Assembly (NCBI RefSeq): GCF_002155265.1 | Contig: NZ_CP021251.1 | Coordinates: 2,046,001-2,110,000 of the forward strand | Reading direction: 5' to 3' | Length of the DNA: 64,000 nt | From: Corynebacterium pseudotuberculosis | GTDB taxonomy: Bacteria; Actinomycetota; Actinomycetes; Mycobacteriales; Mycobacteriaceae | Shown: positions 56,633-64,000 of the stretch, one piece after another | Layout of the letters: each line of letters starts with the position of its first letter | Position numbering within the stretch: position 1 is the first letter of the stretch | Made by a program: the position numbers and the translations under genes | Notes under the pieces: generated by a model | What the model saw: the letters and a program-made list of their open reading frames with translations, nothing else | Database searches by the model: none | What the model was told of the DNA's origin: nothing

Positions 56633-56667
56633 CAAAACCCCGACTCCACTATGAGTGAAGACGGGGT
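56633..56667 (-). terminator. Terminator after tRNA-Gln
   Basis: ACCCCG / CGGGGT outer stem with an inner CTC/GAG pairing, followed on the minus strand by TTTTG; 9 bp past the tRNA 3' end. Confidence 0.6.
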
Positions 56668-56675
56668 AAATATTG

Positions 56676-56747
56676 CTTCCCCACCAGGACTCGAACCTAG
56701 AATGACGGTACCAAAAACCGTAGTGTTGCCGATTACACCATGGGGAA
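56676..56747 (-). tRNA. tRNA-Gln (UUG)
   Basis: A 72-nt cloverleaf: acceptor TTCCCCA pairs with TGGGGAA, discriminator G; anticodon stem ACGGT/ACCGT with loop TTTTGGT, anticodon TTG reading CAA; T arm CTAGG-TTCGAGT-CCTGG. The U1-A72 type first pair and discriminator G suit glutamine identity. CCA is not encoded. Confidence 0.92.
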
Positions 56748-56881
56748 AGATGAGGCCACTAAAATACCTAAAGCACTAAGTGGAACCACCGAAGGAGATC
56801 ATACAATATTTTCGCTCTATTGGAAATTTAGGTTTACACCCTCAGGTTTTCTAGCAAAGTCCCCTCATAATCTTTTGCCTA

Positions 56882-58021
56882 CTAGCGCTCAACGATACCC
56901 CGCATCTGCATAATCACCGCGCGTGTCGACGCTACCAGGCACAGCGTCACCGTCCCCACCAAACATACGGTGCCAAAAGCTCCCAACCATGTAAAAAAGC
57001 TCAGCTCGGTACCACGAGCAAACAATGTGGCCCCCAGTGCCAAAGTTCCCAAGGGGAAGGTCATCGCCCACCATCCCAAAGTAAAAGGCATTTTCAAATA
57101 GAACCCTCGTATGGTCATCCCCACAGCGAATGCCACCAGAGGAATCCCCATAACCAGCATGAACCAACCGTAGAGGTTTGCCAGGTTATGCATAGCCGCG
57201 TGTGTTCCAGGAAGAACAAGATGCTCTGTTTGAGTTGCCATCGCCTGAGCCGCCGCCGTTGACTGTCCCACAACGCCTAGGGGGATCCATGCAGATATAG
57301 ATGCAACAACAGGAATAGGCTCTACCCGCCATTGATGGTTATATGAGCACGCAAAAATGATAAGACCAACAAAAAGCGATAGAAAAAAGCATGCGATGGA
57401 AACGACCTGAACGTAGGGGTCAAAGATTTCCGATACATGTGGCACCAGGTTCGCCCCCGTGGTGGAAGAAACCATGGGGGCTACTACGGCCAAACCCCAA
57501 ATAGTTGTAGGCGAGCCACGATCTACGCCAATTAGGCGTACCGCGAAACCAAACGTAGAGCCCACACCCACGGCAGTACCAAACAACCACATTCCGGTGT
57601 TAAGGGTCCACACAAGCCCCGATAGCTCTGGCAAAAAAGAAGGAATGACTACGGTACTTGCAGAGCCCACAGAGAGATACCCCATGGAAACTGTCGCCCA
57701 AAACGGCATGGAGGAAAAATCTTTTACTGAATGCCCCATCGCACCGGGTTTCCGTACAACACGAAAAATAAAACCACAGGTCAGACCAATCAACAACAGC
57801 CATGCCATTCCTAACACGATGGCAGAAAGAACATGCGCTCCAGGCAGATGAGAGGCATGCATATAGAGCAAATTTGATAAAAGCCCAGTCCCCATCACGG
57901 AGGGAAACCAAGCAGGGCCTGCCGGTGGAAGAGGTATCCTCGAACCATTTCTCGGATGGGTACCTTGCCTAGGAGAAGACGAAGCATCGGCAGAAACAAA
58001 ATAGCGAAATTTCAAAGACAT
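56882..58021 (-). CDS. TDT-family transporter (TehA/Mae1/SLAC1-like)
   Basis: A 379-residue, about ten-segment membrane protein of the telluride-resistance/dicarboxylate transporter family. The start of the core, PPAGPAWFPSVMGTGLLSNL, and the later GMWLFGTAVGVGSTFGF and HNLANLYGWFMLVMGIPLVAF blocks are family-typical. A polar N-terminus of about 35 residues precedes it. Members carry malate or other dicarboxylates, or act as anion channels; substrate unknown. It lies 92 bp downstream of the multicopper oxidase gene on the same strand. Confidence 0.85.
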   Translation of the reverse strand: MSLKFRYFVSADASSSPRQGTHPRNGSRIPLPPAGPAWFPSVMGTGLLSNLLYMHASHLPGAHVLSAIVLGMAWLLLIGLTCGFIFRVVRKPGAMGHSVKDFSSMPFWATVSMGYLSVGSASTVVIPSFLPELSGLVWTLNTGMWLFGTAVGVGSTFGFAVRLIGVDRGSPTTIWGLAVVAPMVSSTTGANLVPHVSEIFDPYVQVVSIACFFLSLFVGLIIFACSYNHQWRVEPIPVVASISAWIPLGVVGQSTAAAQAMATQTEHLVLPGTHAAMHNLANLYGWFMLVMGIPLVAFAVGMTIRGFYLKMPFTLGWWAMTFPLGTLALGATLFARGTELSFFTWLGAFGTVCLVGTVTLCLVASTRAVIMQMRGIVER

Positions 58022-58113
58022 TGCAGCTGTCCTTAGTGCTGATAAAACGTACTACTGTTTATAGCTTTCACTACTTACCTGTCTTTTGGTTAACCAGATT
58101 CTTGCCACATTGC

Positions 58114-59685
58114 TTATGAATGACCATGCTGATGCCCGCCTGCCGGATGCGTCAGCGTGTAATCCGTACGCAGATCAGGCACTTCCCCTTTATTAAGCAT
58201 CATGTACTGCCCCATCATTCCCTGATCCTCATGAAACAACATATGACAGTGATACATATATGGGTAGTGATTGTCTCTGTACTGTCCAAAAACCACAGCA
58301 AGGGTCGCAGTGGCCCCCGGAGGCAATGTAATAGTGTCCTTCCACCCTTGCGTTGCCACGCCAGCATCTGTGCCGCTTAGGTCGAGCACCTTGAACGCAC
58401 AGTTATGAATATGAAAGTTATGTATCCAATCAGAATTTGTATTAGTCACAACCCATTTTTCCGGGTCAGAGTGCGCAATCGCGATGTCTACTCGCTGCAT
58501 ATCCATCGATTGATCGTTTATCTGGAAAGTATTTAAAGCAAATTTACGTTCAATCGAGTGCTTTGTATCCGGCAGCTCACTAGCAGAGGTATCCAGTACC
58601 TGGGGCAATGCTTTTGGTTCAGGAGCGCTGTTTTCAGGCCCTTTGATCAACAAGACTTCGTGTGCGTCTTGAAGCCGAAATTTAGCCGTATACTCGTCCT
58701 GCGGCACCCCGAGATTGTCTTTAAATCCGATGGATTGTAACGATACTTCTTCCCCAGGTTCAATATCTACGACTATTTCTGTTCTTTCGCCCGGTCCTAA
58801 CATAACGCTAGTCACTTCTTGAGGAGCGTCTAAAAGCCCCGAATCCGAGGCAATAAGATGGAACGGGCGCGAATCAGAAAGCGCAAGATTATGAAATCTC
58901 ATTGTCGAGCCACACAAAATTCGGAAGCGCACCCGGCGCGTTGTCGCCTGAAAGTGCGGATTAGTCACGCCATTAACGTGGGGAACTTCACCTAAAAGCC
59001 CCACTGTTTCATCCATCGTCTCATCAAGGACACCGGCTTCCGTGAAATTCGCATCCATGAGGATCAAAGGCACATCGTCCACACCATATTCCTGGGGAAT
59101 ATCAAGAGATTTTGAAACTTCATCCTCAAGAAGAATCATTCCGGCTAGGCCGCGATACGCTTGTAGTCCAGTTTCCCCATGCGGATGCGGGTGGTACCAC
59201 AGAGTGGCGGCAGGCTGTTCTACGGTGTAGTTAGCGGTCCACTTCTTTCCTGGTGCGATAGGAGAATGCGGACCACCGTCTGCGCGAGCTGGCACAAGCA
59301 TGCCGTGCCAATGCACAGCGGTCTCTTCGGTGAGCTCATTGAGCACCGTAATAGATACGGCATCGCCTCGTGATACCCGGATTGTGGGACCAAGATGCGC
59401 CCCATTAAACCCCCACGTAGGAGTCTTAATTCCCGGAAGAATTTCTGATTCTCCCCGTTGAGTGATCAAAGTAAAAGATCGTTGTGCGTCTACTTCTTGG
59501 GACTGCGCTAACGGCGGAATGGGCAATGCACGAGTTTCCCCGTCCCAGCCTCGCGGTCTAGGTAGCTTCTTCGCTTCCTTTTCCGCTCTTAGCCCTTCTT
59601 TTCCACACCCGGAAAGGCTGATTCCCGCAACTGTTGCGCCCGCTAGGCTGCCGAGGGCTAGGAAGGACCTTCGATTCAGTTGCAT
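58114..59685 (-). CDS. Tat-exported multicopper oxidase
   Basis: About 523 residues. The Tat signal NRRSFLALGSLAG is followed by GCG near residue 26 (possible lipobox). Copper motifs: AVHWHGMLVP and WYHPHPHGET (T2/T3), and C-terminal IHNFHIHNCAF with YHCHMLFHEDQGMM (T1/T3), so the trinuclear centre and T1 Cys are intact. It resembles CueO-type cuprous oxidases, which detoxify periplasmic Cu(I), but lacks an obvious Met-rich insert. ATG at 59685 (MQLNRRSF) is chosen because the Tat motif must be near the start; the open frame extends 25 codons upstream. Confidence 0.92.
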   Translation of the reverse strand: MQLNRRSFLALGSLAGATVAGISLSGCGKEGLRAEKEAKKLPRPRGWDGETRALPIPPLAQSQEVDAQRSFTLITQRGESEILPGIKTPTWGFNGAHLGPTIRVSRGDAVSITVLNELTEETAVHWHGMLVPARADGGPHSPIAPGKKWTANYTVEQPAATLWYHPHPHGETGLQAYRGLAGMILLEDEVSKSLDIPQEYGVDDVPLILMDANFTEAGVLDETMDETVGLLGEVPHVNGVTNPHFQATTRRVRFRILCGSTMRFHNLALSDSRPFHLIASDSGLLDAPQEVTSVMLGPGERTEIVVDIEPGEEVSLQSIGFKDNLGVPQDEYTAKFRLQDAHEVLLIKGPENSAPEPKALPQVLDTSASELPDTKHSIERKFALNTFQINDQSMDMQRVDIAIAHSDPEKWVVTNTNSDWIHNFHIHNCAFKVLDLSGTDAGVATQGWKDTITLPPGATATLAVVFGQYRDNHYPYMYHCHMLFHEDQGMMGQYMMLNKGEVPDLRTDYTLTHPAGGHQHGHS

Positions 59686-59965
59686 AAGAGCCTTTCTTCC
59701 AGGGAACTCAATAACTTTTAGGAATCTCAACCTTTTCATCGTAGCTGTTTGCGCCATCACATCGCCGAGCAGTTACGCACCATCGCACAGAAACACTAGC
59801 TGGCCTTCCACGTAGGCTTCGAGGCGGTTTCTTACTCTTTTCCTGCTAGAAACCACTTCTTTGTTGCGTATCCGCTAGTAGTGAAAACGTTGTGCGGAAG
59901 AGCTAAGCAAGTAGACTCTTTACACGTAAATACTCAATGCGATCGATCAAGGAGAGCGTGCACCT

Positions 59966-61429
59966 GTGAGCACACCTACACCTACCGAGGCGGTAGCGGT
60001 AGTCGTCTTAGCGGCTGGGGCCGGCACCCGAATGAAATCTGAGCTGCAGAAAACTCTGCATTCGATCGGCGGACGATCATTGCTTTCCCACTCCTTGCAT
60101 GCAGCGGCGGGGGTTTCCCCTGAACGCATAGTCGCCGTAGTTGGTCACGGAAGGGACCAAGTTGCTCCTGCGGTAGAAAATGTTGCATCGGAACTAGACC
60201 GAGAGATCTGCATCGCGGTCCAGGAAGAGCAAAAGGGTACTGGGCATGCTGTACAGTGCGCCTTGGACCAGCTCAAAGATTTTTCGGGCACCATTTTGGT
60301 TACCAATGCTGATGTCCCCCTGCTGCGCCCAGAGACTCTTTCTGAACTAGCAGAATTCCACCGTGAAGCACCTACCGCGGTTACCGTTCTCACGATGCGA
60401 TTGAATGACCCCACTGGCTATGGACGCATTGTTCGCGATGAATCGCATTCTGTCGCAGCCATAGTCGAACAAAAAGATGCTGATAGTAAGACGCTTGCTA
60501 TTCAGGAGGTCAACTCAGGCGTTTTTGCATTCGACGCACGTATCCTCGCGCATAGCTTGACGCAGCTGGACACAGATAACGCACAAGGCGAACTATATTT
60601 GACCGATGTTCTCGCCATCGCAAGAAGCGAAGGACACACGGTTCGGGCTTACCCAGTTGCAGATCCTCATGAGCTTGGCGGAGTTAATGACCGAGTGCAG
60701 TTGGCAGAGGCCGCTAAGAAGCTCAACGTCCGTACTGTAGAAGCAGCAATGCGTGGCGGAGCTACCGTTATTGATCCTGCCACCACCTGGATCGATGTCG
60801 ACGTTACCGTGGGCAAAGACGTCACTATCTACCCGGGTACCCAGCTGCGTGGTGCCACAACAATCGCTGATAATGCGGAAGTAGGGCCGGATAGCACTCT
60901 TATCAACATGACGGTAGGAGAAGGCGCCCGCGTTATACGAACTCACGCTATGGATTCAGAGATTAAAGCGCGCGCTTCTGTTGGCCCATTCACCTATATC
61001 AGACCAGGGACTATCGTTGGCGAAGAAGGCAAATTAGGCGGATTTGTGGAGGCCAAGAACGCCCAGATTGGCCGTGGATCTAAGGTGCCTCATTTGTCCT
61101 ATATCGGTGACGCCACAGTAGGCGAATATTCCAACATTGGAGCATCAAGCGTATTTGTAAACTATGACGGAGTAGAAAAACATCACACAACCATAGGTTC
61201 CCACGTCAGAACGGGTTCCGACACTATGTTTATCGCTCCAGTGACGGTCGGTGATGGCGCGTACTCTGGAGCAGGTACAGTAATCAGGGAAGACGTTCCT
61301 CCGGGAGCTCTTGCTGTCTCCGGAGGCAAGCAGCGCAACATTGAGGGATGGGTGGAGAAGAGGCGCCCAGGAACTCCCGCAGCTGAAGCCGCCCGTAAGG
61401 CATCTGATCACCAATCCAAGGAAGGTTAA
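59966..61429 (+). CDS. glmU: Bifunctional GlmU (N-acetylglucosamine-1-P uridyltransferase / glucosamine-1-P acetyltransferase)
   Basis: A 487-residue GlmU making UDP-GlcNAc for cell-wall synthesis. The uridyltransferase domain starts VVLAAGAGTRMKSELQKTLH, with EEQKGTGHAVQCAL and VTNADVPLL; the C-terminal left-handed beta-helix acetyltransferase has GATVIDPATTWIDVDV, IRPGTIVGEEGKLGGFVEAK and HLSYIGDATVGEYSNIG. Start GTG at 59966 follows AAGGAGAG. It lies 11 bp upstream of prsA and is co-transcribed with it. Confidence 0.96.
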   Translation: MSTPTPTEAVAVVVLAAGAGTRMKSELQKTLHSIGGRSLLSHSLHAAAGVSPERIVAVVGHGRDQVAPAVENVASELDREICIAVQEEQKGTGHAVQCALDQLKDFSGTILVTNADVPLLRPETLSELAEFHREAPTAVTVLTMRLNDPTGYGRIVRDESHSVAAIVEQKDADSKTLAIQEVNSGVFAFDARILAHSLTQLDTDNAQGELYLTDVLAIARSEGHTVRAYPVADPHELGGVNDRVQLAEAAKKLNVRTVEAAMRGGATVIDPATTWIDVDVTVGKDVTIYPGTQLRGATTIADNAEVGPDSTLINMTVGEGARVIRTHAMDSEIKARASVGPFTYIRPGTIVGEEGKLGGFVEAKNAQIGRGSKVPHLSYIGDATVGEYSNIGASSVFVNYDGVEKHHTTIGSHVRTGSDTMFIAPVTVGDGAYSGAGTVIREDVPPGALAVSGGKQRNIEGWVEKRRPGTPAAEAARKASDHQSKEG

Positions 61430-61440
61430 GCGAAAACCCC

Positions 61441-62421
61441 ATGACTTCGCACAACTGGACCGCGAACCAGAAGAATTTGATGCTATTCACTGGTCGCGCC
61501 CACCCGGCTCTTGCCGACGCCGTTGCTAATGAACTAGGTATCAGCACAACCCCAACAACAGCCCGCGACTTTGCTAATGGCGAGATCTTCGTCCGCTTTG
61601 AAGAGTCCGTCCGCGGATGCGATGCCTTTGTCTTGCAGTCTCATGCACAGCCGCTCAACAAGTGGCTCATGGAACAGCTCATTATGATTGATGCACTCAA
61701 GCGTGGCTCTGCAAAACGTATCACCGCGATTCTCCCCTTCTATCCTTATGCTCGTCAGGATAAAAAGCATCGCGGCCGTGAGCCGATTTCCGCCCGTCTA
61801 GTAGCAGATCTATTACACACGGCTGGCGCTGACCGCATTGTTTCAGTTGATCTCCACACTGATCAGATCCAAGGCTTCTTTGACGGTCCTGTCGACCACA
61901 TGCACGCCATGCCTATTCTGACCGACTACATCAAGGGCAAGTACAACCTAGAAAATGTCGTGGTTGTTTCCCCTGATGCAGGCCGCGTGAAAGTCGCAGA
62001 AAAATGGGCTAATACGCTTGGCGACGCTCCCCTAGCCTTTGTTCACAAAACCCGTTCCGTAGATGTGGCCAACCAAGTCGTGGCTAATCGCGTGGTTGGC
62101 GATGTCAAAGGTAAGACCGCGATCTTGCTCGATGACATGATCGATACCGGCGGAACCATTGCCGGTGCGGTTGGGGTCCTCCGTGACGCCGGCGCTGAAG
62201 ACGTGATCATTGCTTGTACCCACGGTGTCTTCTCTGGGCCCGCTCGCGAGCGCCTCTCCCAGTGCGGAGCAAAAGAAGTGATCACCACCGACACGCTTCC
62301 TCAGTCCGATGAGGGCTGGGATAACCTCACGGTCTTGTCCATTGCCCCATTATTAGCAAAGACAATCCATGAGATCTTTGAAAACGGCTCTGTAACCACC
62401 CTCTTTGAGGGCGAAGCCTAG
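61441..62421 (+). CDS. prsA: Ribose-phosphate pyrophosphokinase
   Basis: A 326-residue PRPP synthetase, supplying PRPP for nucleotides, histidine and tryptophan. Motifs: FANGEIFVRFEESVRGCD, the ATP-loop YARQDKKHRGREPISARL, the flexible-loop region VSVDLHTDQIQGFFD, and the PRPP motif AILLDDMIDTGGTIAGA. Class I bacterial type. Follows glmU, as in Mycobacterium. Likely part of the glmU operon. Hairpin at 62431. Confidence 0.96.
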   Translation: MTSHNWTANQKNLMLFTGRAHPALADAVANELGISTTPTTARDFANGEIFVRFEESVRGCDAFVLQSHAQPLNKWLMEQLIMIDALKRGSAKRITAILPFYPYARQDKKHRGREPISARLVADLLHTAGADRIVSVDLHTDQIQGFFDGPVDHMHAMPILTDYIKGKYNLENVVVVSPDAGRVKVAEKWANTLGDAPLAFVHKTRSVDVANQVVANRVVGDVKGKTAILLDDMIDTGGTIAGAVGVLRDAGAEDVIIACTHGVFSGPARERLSQCGAKEVITTDTLPQSDEGWDNLTVLSIAPLLAKTIHEIFENGSVTTLFEGEA

Positions 62422-62430
62422 AATTCAGTC

Positions 62431-62464
62431 AAGGCCCGGTACTCGGCCTCGTGTACCGGGCCTT
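62431..62464 (+). terminator. Hairpin after prsA
   Basis: 12-bp perfect stem AAGGCCCGGTAC with its complement and a 10-nt loop. No T-run follows, so termination may be partial. Confidence 0.6.
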
Positions 62465-62516
62465 AGCCATGCCCTCCCCGTCCACTTTCTCTCCTGATTT
62501 TTCGTTGGATTCCCTC

Positions 62517-64000
62517 ATGCACGATTCCCCCTCCTCCCCAGCCTCTGATACATACGAGGGACAACTTGGCGCCCTCTATACCTCACATGCCACAACCTTC
62601 CGAGTCTGGGCTCCCTCAGCTCACAAGGTAGATCTGATTCTTAATCAAGAATCATCTAGTCAGCGCATAAGGATGGCGTCGATAGGCAAAGGAGCATGGG
62701 AGACTACCGTCCCGGAAGACTGCGAGAACGCGGTCTACATGTATCGCCTCGAGTTCGATCAGGGTAAGGTCGTCGAATCTGTTGATCCCTATGCACGGGC
62801 CGTCACAGCAAACGGCACTCAAAGTGTTGTGGTTGCCCCGGGAACTCCTCTACAACGGATGCCGGCTTTTAGCTCCCCGTTGGATGCAGTCATCTATGAG
62901 GCGCATATCCGCGATCTCACTATCAGTCCTAATAACGGAATTACGCACAAAGGAAAATTTTTAGGACTCGCAGAACCGGGCACGCGCACTGCGTTGGGTA
63001 ACCGTAGTGGCCTTGATTATCTCCGTTCCCTTGGAGTAACTCACGTGCAGCTGCTGCCAATTTTTGACTTCGAATCGATCGATGAAACTGGCAATCTTAG
63101 TTTTGATGCTCAGTACAACTGGGGCTACGATCCACTAAATTACAATGTTCCAGAAGGATCGTACTCCACCGACCCTACAGCCCCTACCTGCAGAATTACT
63201 GAGCTAAAACGCACTATCGACGCTCTTCACACGGCTGGACTACGCGTGATTATGGACGTTGTATACAACCACGTCTATTCTACGACGTCTTCACCTCTGG
63301 AGCGCACGGCGCCCGGTCGATATTTTCGGATGACTCCGGAGGGGACCTTCTACGACGGCACGTTCTGCGGTAACGAGACCGCATCCGAAGAGCCGATGAT
63401 GCAGAAGTTTCTCCTTGATTCTGTGGAATATTGGGCCAAGGAATTCGCCCTCGATGGTTTCCGCTTTGACCTTATGGGAATTCACGATGTAGAAACCATG
63501 AATCTGGTACGCGAGCGCCTAGATAGCATTGATCCTTCTATCCTTATTCTGGGAGAAGGCTGGCCCATGGGGAATCATCCCGATGAGATTCTTCCGGCGC
63601 ACCAGGGTAACGCAAAGCTTATGCCGAGAATTGCGCATTTTAATGAGTCTCTCCGCGATACCCTCAAAGGCAGTACTTTTGGAGAAGAACGCCCCGGTCT
63701 TCTGAGCGGATCCCATGATCCGCAACTCATGTGGACGCTCTTTAATAACATCAAAGGTGGCCAGCACTTACCCGGAATCTCTTTTACCGCACCAGAGCAA
63801 TCTGTTGTGTACGTTGAGGCCCACGATAATCACACGCTCTTTGACCGCCTCGGCATCGCTTTACCTGAGGCAGAAGAAACCGAATTGATCCAACGGTGCC
63901 AATTAGCCATGGAAGTGCAGTTTCTTTCTGCGGGCATCGTGTTTATCCACGCAGGACAGGAGTTTGCCCGTACCAAGTGCGGCGACGAAAACTCCTATGC
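62517..64000 (+). CDS. pulA: Type I pullulanase-like GH13 enzyme, partial (5' part)
   Basis: The frame is open from ATG 62517 to the right edge, 494 codons, so the C-terminus is missing. An N-terminal CBM48-like module (TFRVWAPSAHKVDLIL) precedes the GH13 barrel. Type I pullulanase signature YNWGYDPLNYNVPEGSYS is present; GH13 regions I (IMDVVYNHV), II (DGFRFDLMG, nucleophile Asp), III (ILILGEGW, acid Glu) and IV (VEAHDNHT) are all intact. It would debranch alpha-1,6 glucan links in glycogen or pullulan. No signal peptide is seen, so intracellular use is likely. No strong ribosome site. Confidence 0.88.
   Translation, partial: MHDSPSSPASDTYEGQLGALYTSHATTFRVWAPSAHKVDLILNQESSSQRIRMASIGKGAWETTVPEDCENAVYMYRLEFDQGKVVESVDPYARAVTANGTQSVVVAPGTPLQRMPAFSSPLDAVIYEAHIRDLTISPNNGITHKGKFLGLAEPGTRTALGNRSGLDYLRSLGVTHVQLLPIFDFESIDETGNLSFDAQYNWGYDPLNYNVPEGSYSTDPTAPTCRITELKRTIDALHTAGLRVIMDVVYNHVYSTTSSPLERTAPGRYFRMTPEGTFYDGTFCGNETASEEPMMQKFLLDSVEYWAKEFALDGFRFDLMGIHDVETMNLVRERLDSIDPSILILGEGWPMGNHPDEILPAHQGNAKLMPRIAHFNESLRDTLKGSTFGEERPGLLSGSHDPQLMWTLFNNIKGGQHLPGISFTAPEQSVVYVEAHDNHTLFDRLGIALPEAEETELIQRCQLAMEVQFLSAGIVFIHAGQEFARTKCGDENSY

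Overview
The window is a gene-dense stretch of a Corynebacterium chromosome, most like the C. diphtheriae / C. ulcerans / C. pseudotuberculosis group. I infer this from gene content and order, not from a search. Pointers are mycothiol metabolism (mca), a short-type UppS, DUF4245, DUF4307 and DUF5997 proteins, DtxR-like boxes, and the actinobacterial order ppx-DUF501-divIC-eno-transglycosylase-mazG-mfd-tetR-glmU-prsA, which parallels the M. tuberculosis Rv1017-Rv1026 region. GC looks to be slightly above 50 percent. I see no prophage, insertion sequence, CRISPR array or rRNA operon.

Layout. 1-2.9 kb: peptide ABC transporter on the minus strand (dppC partial, dppB, dppA). 3.1-7.1 kb: a minus-strand TPP-riboswitch operon (ykoE, dual EcfA, EcfT, a P-loop kinase, a Nudix hydrolase), probably for thiamin-precursor uptake and salvage. 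7.2-11.6 kb: a PanE-like reductase, DUF808, and a UvrA paralogue whose C-terminus is frameshifted. 11.7-15.0 kb: a heterodimeric ABC exporter under a probable DtxR box. 15.1-16.7 kb: PhnA-like, DUF488 and a short MerB-like protein behind a Fur-type box. 16.8-27.0 kb: ychF, an AI-2E-family permease, ispH, xseAB, DUF4245, glpX, fumC. 27.1-34.5 kb: two paralogous TetR-MFS modules flanking a GNAT, an LGFP lipoprotein, an HTH-less LysR-like protein and DUF5997. 34.6-42.8 kb: glyA, coaA, a flavodoxin-like gene, uppS, mca, DUF4307, greA, a lipoprotein, a BAX inhibitor-1 protein. 42.9-44.7 kb: an AraC regulator with a DtxR-like box (RipA position), a 70-codon small gene, and a tRNA with a UAA anticodon. 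44.8-56.7 kb: ppx, DUF501, ftsB/divIC, eno, lytic transglycosylase, mazG, a lysine-type permease, mfd, tetR, tRNA-Gln. 56.9-64 kb: TDT permease, Tat multicopper oxidase, glmU, prsA, and the 5' part of a type I pullulanase.

Most of the window is housekeeping. The points most worth a second look are: the MerB-like protein with an intact Cys-Asp-Cys triad beside a near-perfect Fur-type palindrome; a 36-codon ORF coupled to mfd by a TTGA overlap; a 70-codon gene with its own promoter, ribosome site and terminator; a short-variable-arm tRNA with anticodon UAA; the riboswitch operon with kinase and Nudix genes; the frameshifted UvrA paralogue; structured leaders before greA and lysI; and an apparent excess of the heptamer CTAGGAG across the window. 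All counts and pairings were done by eye.
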